Both the position numbers and the translations under genes were made by a program. A DNA stretch of 64,000 bases from Pseudovibrio sp. Alg231-02 (GTDB lineage: Bacteria; Pseudomonadota; Alphaproteobacteria; Rhizobiales; Stappiaceae): assembly GCF_900143565.1 (NCBI RefSeq), contig NZ_FREX01000002.1, positions 496,001 through 560,000 of the forward strand, written 5' to 3'. Below, one piece after another: positions 43,342 to 53,262 of this stretch (positions are counted from its first letter, which is position 1; every line of letters begins with the position of its first letter). Under the pieces are notes generated by a model. It was not told the DNA's origin. It saw only the letters and a list, made by a program, of their open reading frames with translations, and made no database searches.

Positions 43342-44559
43342 TTATGCAGCAGCCATAGCTTTCTGAAGGTTTTCGTCGACTTTGTCGAGGAAGCCAGTTG
43401 TGGTGAGCCACTTCTGTTCTGGACCTACGAGAAGAGCCAGATCTTTGGTCATGTGACCGCTTTCAACTGTATCGATACATACCTGCTCAAGAGTTTCAGC
43501 AAACTTCTTCAGCTCAGCGTTGTCGTCGAGTTTCGCGCGGTGCGCCAGGCCACGGGTCCATGCAAAGATAGATGCGATGGAGTTTGTGGAAGTGTCTTCA
43601 CCTTTTTCATGCTGACGGAAGTGACGGGTCACTGTGCCGTGTGCAGCTTCTGCTTCAACGGTTTTGCCGTCTGGTGACATGAGAACGGAAGTCATCAGGC
43701 CAAGGGAACCGAAGCCCTGTGCAACGGTGTCGGACTGAACGTCGCCGTCGTAGTTCTTACAAGCCCAAACGTAACCACCGGACCACTTCATGGATGCAGC
43801 AACCATGTCATCGATGAGACGGTGCTCGTACCAGATTTTTTCTGCTTCGTACTTCTCTTTGAACTCAGCGTCATAGATTTCCTGGAAGATATCTTTGAAG
43901 CGACCATCGTATACTTTGAGGATGGTGTTCTTGGTGGACAGGTAACAAGGTACCTTACGACCAAGAGCGTAGTTCATGGAAGCACGGGCGAAGTCACGGA
44001 TGGAATCATCCAGGTTGTACATCGCCATTGCGATACCCGCTGAAGGAGCATCGAATACTTCGTGTTCAATCTCAGCGCCGTCGTCACCAACGAATTTGAT
44101 GGACAGCTTGCCTTTGCCAGGGAATTTGAAGTCAGTCGCGCGGTACTGATCACCAAATGCGTGACGGCCAACGATGATTGGCTGAGTCCAACCTGGAACC
44201 AGACGTGGAACGTTGGACATGATGATTGGTTCGCGGAAGATAACGCCACCCAGGATGTTACGGATGGTGCCGTTTGGAGAGCGGTACATGCGCTTCAGGT
44301 CGAATTCTTCAACGCGTGCTTCATCTGGAGTGATGGTTGCACACTTAACGCCAACGCCGTGTTCTTTGATTGCGTTTGCAGCATCAACCGTGATCTGATC
44401 GTCTGTTGCGTCGCGGGACTCAATGCCGAGGTCGTAGTACTTCAGATCGATGTCCAGGTAAGGATGGATCAGCTTGTCCTTGATGAACTGCCAAATGATG
44501 CGAGTCATCTCATCGCCGTCGAGCTCGACGACTGGATTTGCTACCTTGATCTTCGCCAT
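43342..44559 (-). CDS. icd: NADP-dependent isocitrate dehydrogenase
   Basis: Icd decarboxylates isocitrate to 2-oxoglutarate in the TCA cycle. The 405-residue dimeric eukaryote-like form is shown by the start ([23 protein letters not shown]) and the substrate-binding block [14 protein letters not shown]. The metal-binding [22 protein letters not shown] segment and [13 protein letters not shown] are present. The ATG at 44559 has GAGG nine bases upstream; the longer ORF start at 44631 is rejected. A 16-base perfect palindrome lies 60 bases upstream. Confidence 0.97.
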   Translation of the reverse strand: MAKIKVANPVVELDGDEMTRIIWQFIKDKLIHPYLDIDLKYYDLGIESRDATDDQITVDAANAIKEHGVGVKCATITPDEARVEEFDLKRMYRSPNGTIRNILGGVIFREPIIMSNVPRLVPGWTQPIIVGRHAFGDQYRATDFKFPGKGKLSIKFVGDDGAEIEHEVFDAPSAGIAMAMYNLDDSIRDFARASMNYALGRKVPCYLSTKNTILKVYDGRFKDIFQEIYDAEFKEKYEAEKIWYEHRLIDDMVAASMKWSGGYVWACKNYDGDVQSDTVAQGFGSLGLMTSVLMSPDGKTVEAEAAHGTVTRHFRQHEKGEDTSTNSIASIFAWTRGLAHRAKLDDNAELKKFAETLEQVCIDTVESGHMTKDLALLVGPEQKWLTTTGFLDKVDENLQKAMAAA

Positions 44560-45018
44560 ATTAGTAGACCTCGTGTTTTTAGGTACATGAAAATGGAGCC
44601 TGAAGCGGCTCGAATTGCCATGTGTATACACATGTGCGCAATTTAATGCCAGTGGAAATGCTAGCTCGGTTGGCTTGTAATACCAAATTCGTATGCTGCA
44701 CAGAAGTGGTGTTTGCTAACAAACTGCAATTTCAACTGTATTTGCTCTCATGCATGGTGTGAGATGCTGTCTATAATCTTGCTGTACCTTTCTCCTTTCC
44801 GAGTGGATTGTCGATCATTCTGCTTAGGGCGCAAAAACTGATTACTCCGCAATCCCAAGATGTTATCCACTATGAGTTGCAATTGTGCAGTTTGTTCTTA
44901 ACTCTCAAAACATATCCAATTACTCTGGCGACCTGATGGCGTCATAATTGGGACGCGAGCATTTTGTAGAGCGCGCAGGAGTCGGTTGCTGCGTTCTTTG
45001 ACTTAGGAGTAAGGGAAG
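44560..45018. other. 459-base divergent icd / fabF-like promoter region
   Basis: The gap contains the 16-base palindrome at 44619-44634. The remainder (44640-45000) is non-coding with no recognised promoter or RNA gene. A GGAGTAAGG ribosome site ends it, just before the ketosynthase ATG. Confidence 0.55.
44619..44634. promoter_or_regulatory. 16-base perfect palindrome upstream of icd
   Basis: CATGTGTATACACATG reads identically on both strands. It lies 60 bases upstream of the icd ATG. The central TGTATACA is the kind of core bound by several GntR-family regulators, but the cognate protein is unknown. Confidence 0.5.
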
Positions 45019-46281
45019 ATGCGGATTGTTGTAACCGGTATGGGGGTTGTTTCGCCCCTAGGTGTTGGGATCAACCCGTTTTGGAAGAGACTGGTAGCTT
45101 CTGAAAGTGGTATTCGCGCTCTTACCAGATTTGATGGAAGCGAGCATGCTTGTCAGGTGGCAGGACAGGTTCCAACCATCGACGAAGATGAATTTGGCTT
45201 TGATGCCAGTGTTGCTATTCCTTTTAAAGATCAGAAGAAGATGGATTTGTTTATCCATTATGCTCTGGTTGCAGCCAAAGAAGCCGTTGAACAGGCTGGC
45301 TGGCGTCCTGAAACGGACGAAGAGAAGGAGAGCACCGCGACGATCATTGCATCCGGAGTTGGTGGCTTTCCAGCGATGACCGGAGCTACACGCACCGTGG
45401 AGACCAAAGGTCCGCGGCGTTTGTCACCGTTTATTGTGCCAAGCTTTCTGGCAAACCTTGCAGCGGGTCAGGTTTCGATTGCCAATGGGTTTAAGGGCCC
45501 GTTGGGAACGCCTGTGACCGCATGTGCTGCAAGTGTGCAGGCCATTGGTGATGCGGTACGCATGATCAAGAGCGGTGAAGCAAACGTCGCCCTTGCTGGC
45601 GGTGCTGAGGCTTGCATTGACGCTGTCTCGTTTGCCGGCTTTTCTGCTGCCCGTGCGCTGTCGAGCGGGTTTAATGATGAGCCTAGCAAAGCCTCTCGTC
45701 CCTTTGATAAAAACCGTGATGGATTTGTCATGGGTGAGGGGGCTGCGATGTTGGTGATTGAGACGCTTGAACATGCCCTGGCTCGCGGTGCGACGCCGCT
45801 TGCTGAGATCCTGGGGTATGGCACGTCAGCTGATGCCCACCATGTGACGGCTTCTCCTCCGGATGGTGCAGGTGGGCAAGCTGCGATGCGTAAAGCCTTG
45901 AAGCAGGCAGGGATTAATCCTGACGACATTGATTATATCAATGCCCACAGTACATCCACACCAGTTGGGGACGCTGCAGAGATTGCAGGCATTCAGGCTG
46001 TCTTTGGAGATCGTGGGAAGGATCTGGCTGTTTCATCAACCAAGTCGGCGACGGGGCACCTTTTGGGGGCTGCCGGTGCTCTTGAGGCAATCGCTTCTAT
46101 TATGGCACTGCGGGAAGGTGTGCTTCCTCCGACACTGAATCTGGAAGAGCCTGATGATGAGGCTTCCCAGTTTGATCTGGTTGCGAATGCGTCCAAAGAG
46201 AAAGACCTGAAATATGTCATGTCCAATGGCTTTGGTTTTGGCGGGGTGAATGCCTCTGTGATCTTTGGAAAGCCGAGCTGA
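45019..46281 (+). CDS. fabF: beta-ketoacyl-ACP synthase II (FabF type)
   Basis: FabF condenses malonyl-ACP with acyl-ACP in fatty acid elongation. The 420-residue protein has the catalytic triad motifs: Cys in TPVTACAASVQ, His in INAHSTSTPVGD, and His in KSATGHLLGAAG. The gene stands alone, without fabG or acpP neighbours, so it may be a second FabF-like enzyme of the cell. The symbol denotes the family. A terminator follows. Confidence 0.93.
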   Translation: MRIVVTGMGVVSPLGVGINPFWKRLVASESGIRALTRFDGSEHACQVAGQVPTIDEDEFGFDASVAIPFKDQKKMDLFIHYALVAAKEAVEQAGWRPETDEEKESTATIIASGVGGFPAMTGATRTVETKGPRRLSPFIVPSFLANLAAGQVSIANGFKGPLGTPVTACAASVQAIGDAVRMIKSGEANVALAGGAEACIDAVSFAGFSAARALSSGFNDEPSKASRPFDKNRDGFVMGEGAAMLVIETLEHALARGATPLAEILGYGTSADAHHVTASPPDGAGGQAAMRKALKQAGINPDDIDYINAHSTSTPVGDAAEIAGIQAVFGDRGKDLAVSSTKSATGHLLGAAGALEAIASIMALREGVLPPTLNLEEPDDEASQFDLVANASKEKDLKYVMSNGFGFGGVNASVIFGKPS

Positions 46282-46305
46282 CAGCTGGCGACAACATAGT
46301 TCTGG

Positions 46306-46340
46306 AAAAGGCTCAGGGGTTCTCTGAGCCTTTTCTTTTT
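46306..46340 (+). terminator. fabF terminator
   Basis: AAAAGGCTCAG (46306-46316) and CTGAGCCTTTT (46324-46334) make a perfect eleven-pair stem followed by CTTTTT. Confidence 0.93.
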
Positions 46341-46507
46341 GCCACATTGTTCTTTTAGCTGCACCTTACTGACTTAATTCAACTCACGTTTCTTGTAGTT
46401 TTCGTTGATTGATTTAGGCGTTGCTTATATACGCAGGCTTGTTTGAAGGTCCTGTTCATCCTTCGCGGATAAGATTTTAGTTCCTGCTCATTTTGAAAGT
46501 TTGATTG

Positions 46508-47098
46508 ATGCTCAACCGTTTGAACAACAAGCACTATGCTTTGATCACCGTTTTGTTGCTGATCGCGACTGCCGCTATCCTTCTTGCTATGGGGCGGGAA
46601 CCAATCTGCAAATGTGGGGTGATCAAACTTTGGGCGGGCAATGCCAACAGTGCTGATAGCAGCCAGCATATATCTGATTGGTACACGCCGTCACACATCA
46701 TCCACGGCATGCTGTTTTATGCTTTGTTCTGGTGGATGGGCCGTCTCTTTACGGGTGGGGCAGGCTGGCCAATGGGCTTTCGGCTGGTTCTGTCGGTTAT
46801 TGTTGAGGCGACATGGGAGCTTGTCGAGAACTCCAGCTACATTATCAATCGTTACCGCGAAGCGACCATCGCCCTCGATTACTTTGGCGACAGTGTTCTG
46901 AATTCCGTTTTTGATATTATCTGGATGATGTTCGGGTTCTGGCTTGCTGCACGGTTGCCGGTCTGGCTGACTGTTGTGCTCATTCTTGCCATGGAACTGA
47001 TTGTTGGGGCGATTATCAGGGATAACCTCACACTCAATGTGATCATGCTGGTTTATCCGTTGGATGCCATCAAAGAATGGCAGATGCAGGCCTATTGA
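46508..47098 (+). CDS. DUF2585 (UPF0314) membrane protein
   Basis: The 196-residue protein has about five membrane helices and the strongly conserved family blocks PICKCGVIKLWAG, SSQHISDWYTPSHIIHG, EATWELVENSSYIINRYREATIALDYFGDSVLNS. The family is restricted mainly to alphaproteobacteria and its function is unknown; the conserved Cys, His, Asp and Glu residues suggest metal binding or an enzyme site in the membrane. The ATG at 46508 directly follows an in-frame TTG. No operon partner. Confidence 0.85.
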   Translation: MLNRLNNKHYALITVLLLIATAAILLAMGREPICKCGVIKLWAGNANSADSSQHISDWYTPSHIIHGMLFYALFWWMGRLFTGGAGWPMGFRLVLSVIVEATWELVENSSYIINRYREATIALDYFGDSVLNSVFDIIWMMFGFWLAARLPVWLTVVLILAMELIVGAIIRDNLTLNVIMLVYPLDAIKEWQMQAY

Positions 47099-47108
47099 TT
47101 ACAAAATT

Positions 47109-47139
47109 GTGCCGCGCTCACTTTTAGATTGCGCGGCAC
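47109..47139 (+). terminator. hairpin after DUF2585 gene
   Basis: GTGCCGCGC (47109-47117) and GCGCGGCAC (47131-47139) form a perfect nine-pair stem with a 13-base loop. The downstream T content is modest (GCTGTCTTTCC), so termination strength is uncertain. It lies between two convergent genes. Confidence 0.55.
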
Positions 47140-47188
47140 GCTGTCTTTCCGAATTCACTCTTCCGGTCAAGCTTTCATTTGAAGCGCA

Positions 47189-47773
47189 TTATGCTTTCTT
47201 ATGCGCGGCGAGTGCTATGGCCACATAACTCCAACCGTTGAACATGATGGAAATGCCGGCCACAAGGCCCAGAGCCCAACCGGTTGAAGCAGGGAAGTCG
47301 AGCAGGATCATCAAGCCAGCTGCGATTGCTATGACACCAGAGGCCAGAATCCAGCCCCAACTGGTGTGAGGTCGCAAACGGAATGAGAACAGCGCCTGTG
47401 CAATGCCTTGCGCTATGAAAACAGCGGAGAGCACGAGTGTCAGCGCTTCTGTGCCGGCGACAGGGTTATAATAGATTGCTACCCCACCAACCAGCGCGAT
47501 GATGCCGACCAGTGATTGCCCGAGGAAGCCTCCCCATTCTTTTACCTGCATGGCGTGCCAAAGTTGAAGAACCCCGACGACTATCAGAACCAATCCAATT
47601 ACCAGTGCTACTGCGATGGAGGACGCGTATGGTATGACCAACACAATCGTACCACCAATCACCATCAGTACTCCGAGCACCAGAAACTTCAACCAGTTGT
47701 CACGCACTAACTGCGTGAGGTCCGGGACATTTGGAGGCGGGGTGCCACCTGCGTTGGGTTCTTGTCCAGACAT
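47189..47773 (-). CDS. HdeD-family membrane protein
   Basis: The 194-residue protein has six predicted membrane helices in three pairs, each with a small-residue pattern (VLGVLMVIGGTIVLVIPYAS, ALVIGLVLIVVGVLQLWHAM, VSGVIAIAAGLMILL). In E. coli HdeD supports acid resistance at high cell density; the role in marine alphaproteobacteria is not established. A cytoplasmic Pro-rich N-terminus precedes the first helix. Monocistronic and divergent from trmJ. Confidence 0.85.
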   Translation of the reverse strand: MSGQEPNAGGTPPPNVPDLTQLVRDNWLKFLVLGVLMVIGGTIVLVIPYASSIAVALVIGLVLIVVGVLQLWHAMQVKEWGGFLGQSLVGIIALVGGVAIYYNPVAGTEALTLVLSAVFIAQGIAQALFSFRLRPHTSWGWILASGVIAIAAGLMILLDFPASTGWALGLVAGISIMFNGWSYVAIALAAHKKA

Positions 47774-48067
47774 TGTCGTCGGGGTCTCCTTCGTAGAGGG
47801 TCATGCCATTCAGAGGCTGCATTGAAATGGCTAACACTCTAGGTAACAGCAAAACACAGCTTTACTCTTGATTGAATTCGCCGAATTTTACCCTCTTTAC
47901 GTGATTGGTCAGAGTTCCTACGCCATATCATGTGACTGAGGTGCAGGTGGTGAGTTGTCGCCGAGGGAAAACAGCAGGCTTATTCTGATAGGAATATGCG
48001 TTTGCTGAGACTGCTGGGAGGCAAAACGGCTCTGGTAATTTCCGGTGTGATCGGCTAGAGGATCCGC

Positions 48068-48838
48068 ATGTCTGAAAGCACTCCTGAAACAAACAATGCC
48101 ATTCCTCCTGTTGTCGTTCTTTGTGAACCTCAACTTGGCGAAAACATCGGTATGGTTGCTCGTGCTATGGCCAATTTTGGTCTGCACGACCTGCGCCTGA
48201 TCAACCCACGCGACGGTTGGCCGAGTGAAAAAGCACGCTCAGCTTCCAGCCGGGCACATCATGTTATTGATGCAGCACGGGTTTTCGACAGTGTTGAAGA
48301 AGCTGTTGCCGATCTGAAACTCGTTTTTGCAACGACCGCACGTAGCCGTGATATTCCAAAACCTGTTGTAGGACCTGATGAGGCCGCGACTGAGAGTGTT
48401 GCTCAGGGCGTGCGGGGGATCCCGTCCGGTTACATGTTTGGCCGTGAACGCTGGGGCCTGAACAATGACGAAGTGGCGCTTGCAAATAAGATTGTGACCC
48501 TTCCGGTTGATCCGACTTATGCATCCTTGAATATTGCCCAGGCTGTTTTGGTATGTGCCTATGAATGGCGCCGCGTAGCGACAGCTGGTGCACTGCCTTT
48601 CTCCTTGGATGATTATGATGGTGAACTGGCAACACAAGAGTCTATTCAACGGATGTTTGAACATCTGGAAGCAGGGTTGGATTCTCGTGGGTTCTTCCGT
48701 CCTATTGAAAAGAAGCCAGTAACAATTCGTAGGCTGCGCAACATCTTTCAGAAAGCAGATCTCACCGAAAATGAAGTGCGTATCATGCGTGGTGTGATTT
48801 CCTGCTTTGAGAAGTATGGTGTGAAGGACAAAGATTGA
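48068..48838 (+). CDS. trmJ: tRNA (cytidine/uridine-2'-O)-methyltransferase TrmJ
   Basis: TrmJ is a SPOUT-class enzyme methylating the ribose at position 32 of certain tRNAs. The 256-residue protein shows the knot motifs VVVLCEPQLGENIGMVARAMANFGLHDLRL, MFGRERWGLNNDEVALAN and PVDPTYASLNIAQAVLVCAYEW. The C-terminal helical domain completes the family length. The stop overlaps the murI start (TGATG), so the two are co-expressed. Confidence 0.92.
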   Translation: MSESTPETNNAIPPVVVLCEPQLGENIGMVARAMANFGLHDLRLINPRDGWPSEKARSASSRAHHVIDAARVFDSVEEAVADLKLVFATTARSRDIPKPVVGPDEAATESVAQGVRGIPSGYMFGRERWGLNNDEVALANKIVTLPVDPTYASLNIAQAVLVCAYEWRRVATAGALPFSLDDYDGELATQESIQRMFEHLEAGLDSRGFFRPIEKKPVTIRRLRNIFQKADLTENEVRIMRGVISCFEKYGVKDKD

Positions 48839-49611
48839 TGCTGACCGGCTCCCCAGTAGTTCCATTTCAGCAAATGCATATGCAGGCGGATATGTCTGGT
48901 CGTGTGTTGGTGTTGGATAGTGGTGTCGGGGGGCTGTCGGTGCAGCGTGAGATCAAGCGAATGCTTCCTGATGCTGCACTGCTGTATCTGGCGGATCGTG
49001 CTGCTTTCCCTTATGGCGACTGGGATGCGGCGGCACTGCGTGAGCACATCTGCGCATTGGTGCAGACTGTCAGTGAGGCGTGGCAACCGAGCGCGGTTGT
49101 GGTGGCTTGCAATACGGCCTCGACGCTTGTGCTCAAGAGCTTACGAGAGATTCTGAGCGTTCCTGTGGTTGGGACTGTTCCTGCTATAAAGCCGGCTGCT
49201 GAGCAAACACGAAGCGGCGTTTTTGCAGTGCTTGCAACGCCGGGGACTGTGAAGCGCGACTACACGCAGGATCTGATCATCGAGTTTGCGGCTGAGCACC
49301 ATATTGCACTTGTTGGGGCAACTGGTCTTGCTGCACTTGCAGAAGACAAGCTGGCAGGCCGCGCAGTTGACCTTGATCGCTTGCGGCAGGAAATTGCTCC
49401 TTGCTTTGTCGAGAAAGACGGCCAACGCACCGACTGCGTTGTGCTTGGATGCACGCACTATCCTTTTTTGCAGGAAGAAATGGAGCAAGTGGCTCCTTGG
49501 CCGGTAACGTGGATTGACCCTGCACCTGCGATCGCCAGACGGCTGGTTCAGGTCGTAGAGCCGAAATCTGTGGCGACGGGGTGCGACGATCTGTTTTTCC
49601 TGACCAACTGA
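48838..49611 (+). CDS. murI: glutamate racemase
   Basis: MurI makes D-glutamate for peptidoglycan. The 257-residue protein has the active-site motifs LDSGVGGLSV, VACNTAST (first catalytic Cys) and LGCTHYPFL (second catalytic Cys). The ATG at 48838 overlaps the trmJ stop and has AAGGA upstream; an internal ATG at 48892 (MSGRVLVLD) is an alternative that would match the usual N-terminus more closely. No terminator was seen after it. Confidence 0.93.
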   Translation: MLTGSPVVPFQQMHMQADMSGRVLVLDSGVGGLSVQREIKRMLPDAALLYLADRAAFPYGDWDAAALREHICALVQTVSEAWQPSAVVVACNTASTLVLKSLREILSVPVVGTVPAIKPAAEQTRSGVFAVLATPGTVKRDYTQDLIIEFAAEHHIALVGATGLAALAEDKLAGRAVDLDRLRQEIAPCFVEKDGQRTDCVVLGCTHYPFLQEEMEQVAPWPVTWIDPAPAIARRLVQVVEPKSVATGCDDLFFLTN

Positions 49612-49754
49612 GGTTCTCTCTTGTAAGCGTATAGGTTGCTGGAGTGTTGCCTGCCTTGGCTCAAATCCTCTCTTATTTAATTGGTTGTTCTAGGCGGATC
49701 TTGAATTTGTTTTGATACCCAGTCGGCACCTGCGGATTTGCTGGAGTCGAAGCC

Positions 49755-51209
49755 TTGGATATCATCAATACTGTTGTCGATTACACCAATACCATCCTCT
49801 GGAATTATGTTCTGCTTTATGGCTTGCTTGCCGTTGGTGTGTTTTTCACGTTCCGATTAGGCTTTATCCAGTTTCGTTATTTTGGGCAGTGTTTCAGCGT
49901 TCTTCTCAAATCGAGGCATGAAGATCGCAACGGGATCAGCCCGTTTCAGGCTTTATGTACCAGTCTGGCGTCCCGTGTTGGCACCGGCAACATCGCAGGG
50001 GTTGCAGTTGCGCTGACGCTGGGCGGGCCGGGGGCGATCTTCTGGATGTGGATGGTTGCTTTGGTTGGTATGGCGACAGCTTATGCAGAAAGCGCGTTGG
50101 CCCAGCTTTATAAGGTTGAAGATGACGACGGCCAGTTTCGCGGTGGTCCGGCGGTTTACATGGCAGCTGGTCTTAAAAGCAAATTGCTTGGTCATATCTT
50201 TGCAATCGCTTTGATTTTTGCTTTTGGCATCGTGTTTTCCGCCGTGCAGTCCAACTCCATTGCAGATGCTATGAACAGTGCATTTGATATGCCGGAAATC
50301 GTCACTGGTGTTGTGCTCGTTTTAGCCGCTGGGCTGGTCATCTTTGGTGGCCTGCGCAAGATCGCGCACTTTGCTGAGGTCGTCGTTCCGTTTATGGCGA
50401 TTGCTTATGTGGTGATCGCGTTTGGTATTCTGGCTGCGAATTATGAAGAAGTGCCAGGCGTTCTGTGGAGTATTGTCGCGCATGCCTTTGGCCTTGAAGA
50501 AGCGGTTGGCGGGATATCTGGTGGTGTGATGGCAGCGCTGCTGAACGGTGTCCGCCGTGGTCTTTACTCCAACGAAGCTGGCATGGGGTCTGCGCCAAAC
50601 ATTGCTGCGTCAGCTGTTCCTGATCCGCATCATCCAGCTTCTCAGGGCTTTGTGCAGGCGCTGGGCGTTTTCATTGATACGATCGTGATCTGTACTGCGA
50701 CCGCATTGATTATCCTGCTCTCCGGTATCTATGATCCAACAACTGGTGTGACGGGTATATCGCTGACACAATCTGCGGCAGAGGCGCATGTGGGCGACTT
50801 TGGTGTCTACTTCATCGCTGTTGCGATCCTATTCTTTGCATTCACCTCGATTGTGGCGAATTACTCGTATGCGGAAAATGCCATGATTTATCTGGAGCAT
50901 GGCTGGAAGCCGGGGCTCACAATCCTTCGTGTTCTTTCGCTGGCAATGGTGTTTTGGGGTACTTTGCAGACAGTCGATACTGTATTCAACGCAGCGGATG
51001 CCGCTATGGCTGTGATGGCGACAATCAACCTGATTGCGATTGTGCTTCTGGCGCCAAAGGTGTCCTTGATTACCAAGGATTACATTAAGCAGCTTAAGGA
51101 AGGGAAGGAGCCTATGTTTGATATTGCCGAACATCCTGAACTTGCAGATGGTGTTGATGCTACGATCTGGAGCAAAGAGCGCGGTGAAGAAGCGCAAAGG
51201 CGCTATTGA
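49755..51209 (+). CDS. AGCS-family sodium:amino acid symporter
   Basis: The 484-residue protein belongs to the alanine/glycine:cation symporters. Family signatures include PFQALCTSLASRVGTGNIAGVAVALTLGGPGAIFWMW, GGISGGVMAALLNGVRRGLYSNEAGMGSAPN and about ten membrane helices. The start is TTG at 49755 with GGAG eight bases upstream. Substrate is probably alanine or glycine, by family. No operon partner. Confidence 0.93.
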   Translation: MDIINTVVDYTNTILWNYVLLYGLLAVGVFFTFRLGFIQFRYFGQCFSVLLKSRHEDRNGISPFQALCTSLASRVGTGNIAGVAVALTLGGPGAIFWMWMVALVGMATAYAESALAQLYKVEDDDGQFRGGPAVYMAAGLKSKLLGHIFAIALIFAFGIVFSAVQSNSIADAMNSAFDMPEIVTGVVLVLAAGLVIFGGLRKIAHFAEVVVPFMAIAYVVIAFGILAANYEEVPGVLWSIVAHAFGLEEAVGGISGGVMAALLNGVRRGLYSNEAGMGSAPNIAASAVPDPHHPASQGFVQALGVFIDTIVICTATALIILLSGIYDPTTGVTGISLTQSAAEAHVGDFGVYFIAVAILFFAFTSIVANYSYAENAMIYLEHGWKPGLTILRVLSLAMVFWGTLQTVDTVFNAADAAMAVMATINLIAIVLLAPKVSLITKDYIKQLKEGKEPMFDIAEHPELADGVDATIWSKERGEEAQRRY

Positions 51210-51248
51210 TAGTGCTCTTATTTCTCAGGTGCTTGCTGTCATATTCCG

Positions 51249-51277
51249 TTGACTCTTGCGTGTAATTTCAATAGGAA
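51249..51277 (+). promoter_or_regulatory. possible sigma-70 promoter upstream of rpsD
   Basis: TTGACT (51249-51254), a 17-base spacer and TAGGAA (51272-51277). The -35 is good and the -10 weak. It would give a leader of about 165 bases before the rpsD ATG. Confidence 0.3.
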
Positions 51278-51447
51278 TGCGCTGTTCATGGCGGTTCCTA
51301 TGGAGCCGCTTTGATTTTACGCACCCGTGTGGTTCGGCATGCGCTATTTGCCAGGACCGCTGTCAATCTTTATGAGCCTTTGGGTTTGTGAAGGAAAAGG
51401 AGGGCGCGTTTCCTTTAAAATTACAGATAAACGCTAAGGAAACTGCG

Positions 51448-52065
51448 ATGTCTAAGCGCCAGAGCGCCAAGTATAAACTAGACCGTCGGATGGGTGAAAA
51501 CATCTGGGGTCGTCCTAAAAGCCCTGCGAACCGTCGTGAATATGGCCCAGGCCAGCACGGTCAGCGTCGTAAGGGTAAGCTTTCTGACTTTGGTGTGCAG
51601 CTGCGCGCTAAGCAGAAGCTGAAAGGCTACTACGGCAACATCTCTGAGAAACAGTTCCGTAAGACTTATGATGAAGCTTCCCGTCAGCGCGGTGATACTT
51701 CTGAAAACCTTATCGGTCTTCTCGAGTGCCGTCTTGACGCAGTTGTTTACCGCGCAAAATTCGTTCTCACTGTGTTTGCTGCTCGTCAGTTCATCAACCA
51801 CGGTCATGTGAACGTAAACGGTCGCCGCGTAAACATCGGTTCTTACATGTGTAAGCCTGGTGACGTTATTGAAGTTCGTGAAAAGTCCAAGCAGCTGGCA
51901 ATCGTACTGGAAGCAGTACAGTCCGCTGAGCGCGACGTTCCTGACTACCTTGACGTTGACACCAACAAGCTGACCGCGACATTTGCTCGTGTTCCTGCTT
52001 TTGGCGACGTGCCTTACCCAGTTCAGATGGAACCAAACCTGGTTGTGGAATTCTATTCCCGCTAA
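51448..52065 (+). CDS. rpsD: 30S ribosomal protein S4
   Basis: S4 binds 16S rRNA early in 30S assembly. The 205-residue protein shows [21 protein letters not shown], the [29 protein letters not shown] block and the S4 RNA-binding domain ([29 protein letters not shown]). The ATG at 51448 with AAGGA upstream is chosen over an upstream in-frame start. The long leader could allow autoregulation, but no S4-type pseudoknot was recognised. Confidence 0.98.
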   Translation: MSKRQSAKYKLDRRMGENIWGRPKSPANRREYGPGQHGQRRKGKLSDFGVQLRAKQKLKGYYGNISEKQFRKTYDEASRQRGDTSENLIGLLECRLDAVVYRAKFVLTVFAARQFINHGHVNVNGRRVNIGSYMCKPGDVIEVREKSKQLAIVLEAVQSAERDVPDYLDVDTNKLTATFARVPAFGDVPYPVQMEPNLVVEFYSR

Positions 52066-52092
52066 TAGGTTTGATCCTGAAGGATTTGATTT

Positions 52093-52122
52093 GGGCTGCC
52101 CTTTGGGTGGCCCTTTTCTTTT
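52093..52122 (+). terminator. rpsD terminator
   Basis: GGGCTGCC (52093-52100) pairs with GGTGGCCC (52106-52113), including two G-T pairs, followed by TTTTCTTTT. Confidence 0.8.
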
Positions 52123-52197
52123 GGTGGTGCTATTCCTCCCGCAGCATATTGCATTCGCCTTTGTTTGATTGAGAACGAGTGAAGATAAGATAACGCC

Positions 52198-53163
52198 ATG
52201 AGCCAGTTAAGCGCAGAACACGCCACTGATACAGCCGCTGAGGACAAGAGTTTCGATTCACAGTGTCATCCACTTTTCCGTGAGGTGCCAAGTTCGGTTG
52301 AGTTCAAAAAACTGCGTAAACGGTTGCTGCGTGAAACTCGTCAGGCAATTTCTGACTATAAGATGGTTCCGGATGGGGCGAGCCCGGAGAAAACCAAATG
52401 GCTGATCTGCCTTTCTGGCGGTAAAGACAGCTACACTCTGCTTGCTGTTCTGATGGATTTGAAGTGGCGCGGTCTTCTTCCTGTTGATCTGATCGCCTGC
52501 AATCTTGACCAGTCCCAGCCGGATTTCCCGCAACACATCCTGCCCGAGTTCTTTGAGCGCTACCAGATCCCGAACAAGATTGTGCGCGAGAACACCTACG
52601 GTATTGTGACCGACAAGCTGCCTGAAACGTCTACTTATTGCTCCCTGTGCTCTCGCCTGCGCCGCGGTATTTTATATCGTACTGCGCGTGAGCTGGGTTG
52701 TGAGGCAATTGTGCTGGGTCATCACCGGGACGATGCTTTGGAAACCTTTATGATGAACATGTTCTTTGGTGGCCGCATGGCGTCGATGCCGCCAAAGCTG
52801 GTGAATGATGAAGGGGACCTGATGGTGCTGCGTCCGCTGATGAACTCCTCTGAAGTGGATATCGAGAAGTTTTCCAAGGCAATGGATTTCCCAATCATTC
52901 CTTGTAACCTGTGTGGCTCACAGGATGGCTTGCAGCGTGTTCAGGTGAAGAAGATGTTACAGCAGTGGGAGAAGGAGACGCCGGGTCGGCTGGGCATTAT
53001 GGCTCGGGCTTTGGCGCATGTGCGTCCATCTCATTTACATGATGCACAGGCGTTTGATTTTGTTGGCCTGCGTCCTAATACAGGTGAGCAGGGAGAGAGT
53101 GATCAGGAACCTTGCTCCGCTGCTGCTGCGATGACTGAGAAACTGTTTGGCAATGAGTTTTAG
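52198..53163 (+). CDS. ttcA: tRNA 2-thiocytidine biosynthesis protein TtcA
   Basis: TtcA thiolates cytidine 32 of tRNAs using an iron-sulfur cluster and ATP. The 321-residue protein has the PP-loop [10 protein letters not shown], the cluster-binding [11 protein letters not shown] (CxxC) and a further Cys in [13 protein letters not shown], and the [20 protein letters not shown] block. It is longer at the N-terminus than the enteric form. TtcA and TrmJ both modify tRNA position 32, though the genes here are separate units. Confidence 0.95.
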   Translation: MSQLSAEHATDTAAEDKSFDSQCHPLFREVPSSVEFKKLRKRLLRETRQAISDYKMVPDGASPEKTKWLICLSGGKDSYTLLAVLMDLKWRGLLPVDLIACNLDQSQPDFPQHILPEFFERYQIPNKIVRENTYGIVTDKLPETSTYCSLCSRLRRGILYRTARELGCEAIVLGHHRDDALETFMMNMFFGGRMASMPPKLVNDEGDLMVLRPLMNSSEVDIEKFSKAMDFPIIPCNLCGSQDGLQRVQVKKMLQQWEKETPGRLGIMARALAHVRPSHLHDAQAFDFVGLRPNTGEQGESDQEPCSAAAAMTEKLFGNEF

Positions 53164-53262
53164 TCATTTGGCTTAACTGCTGTAATTCTAAACCGCTGCA
53201 TCCTTTGATGGAGCGGTTTTTGCTTTTTTCCGATAGATTGATCGGTTGGATTGGATAGAGAC

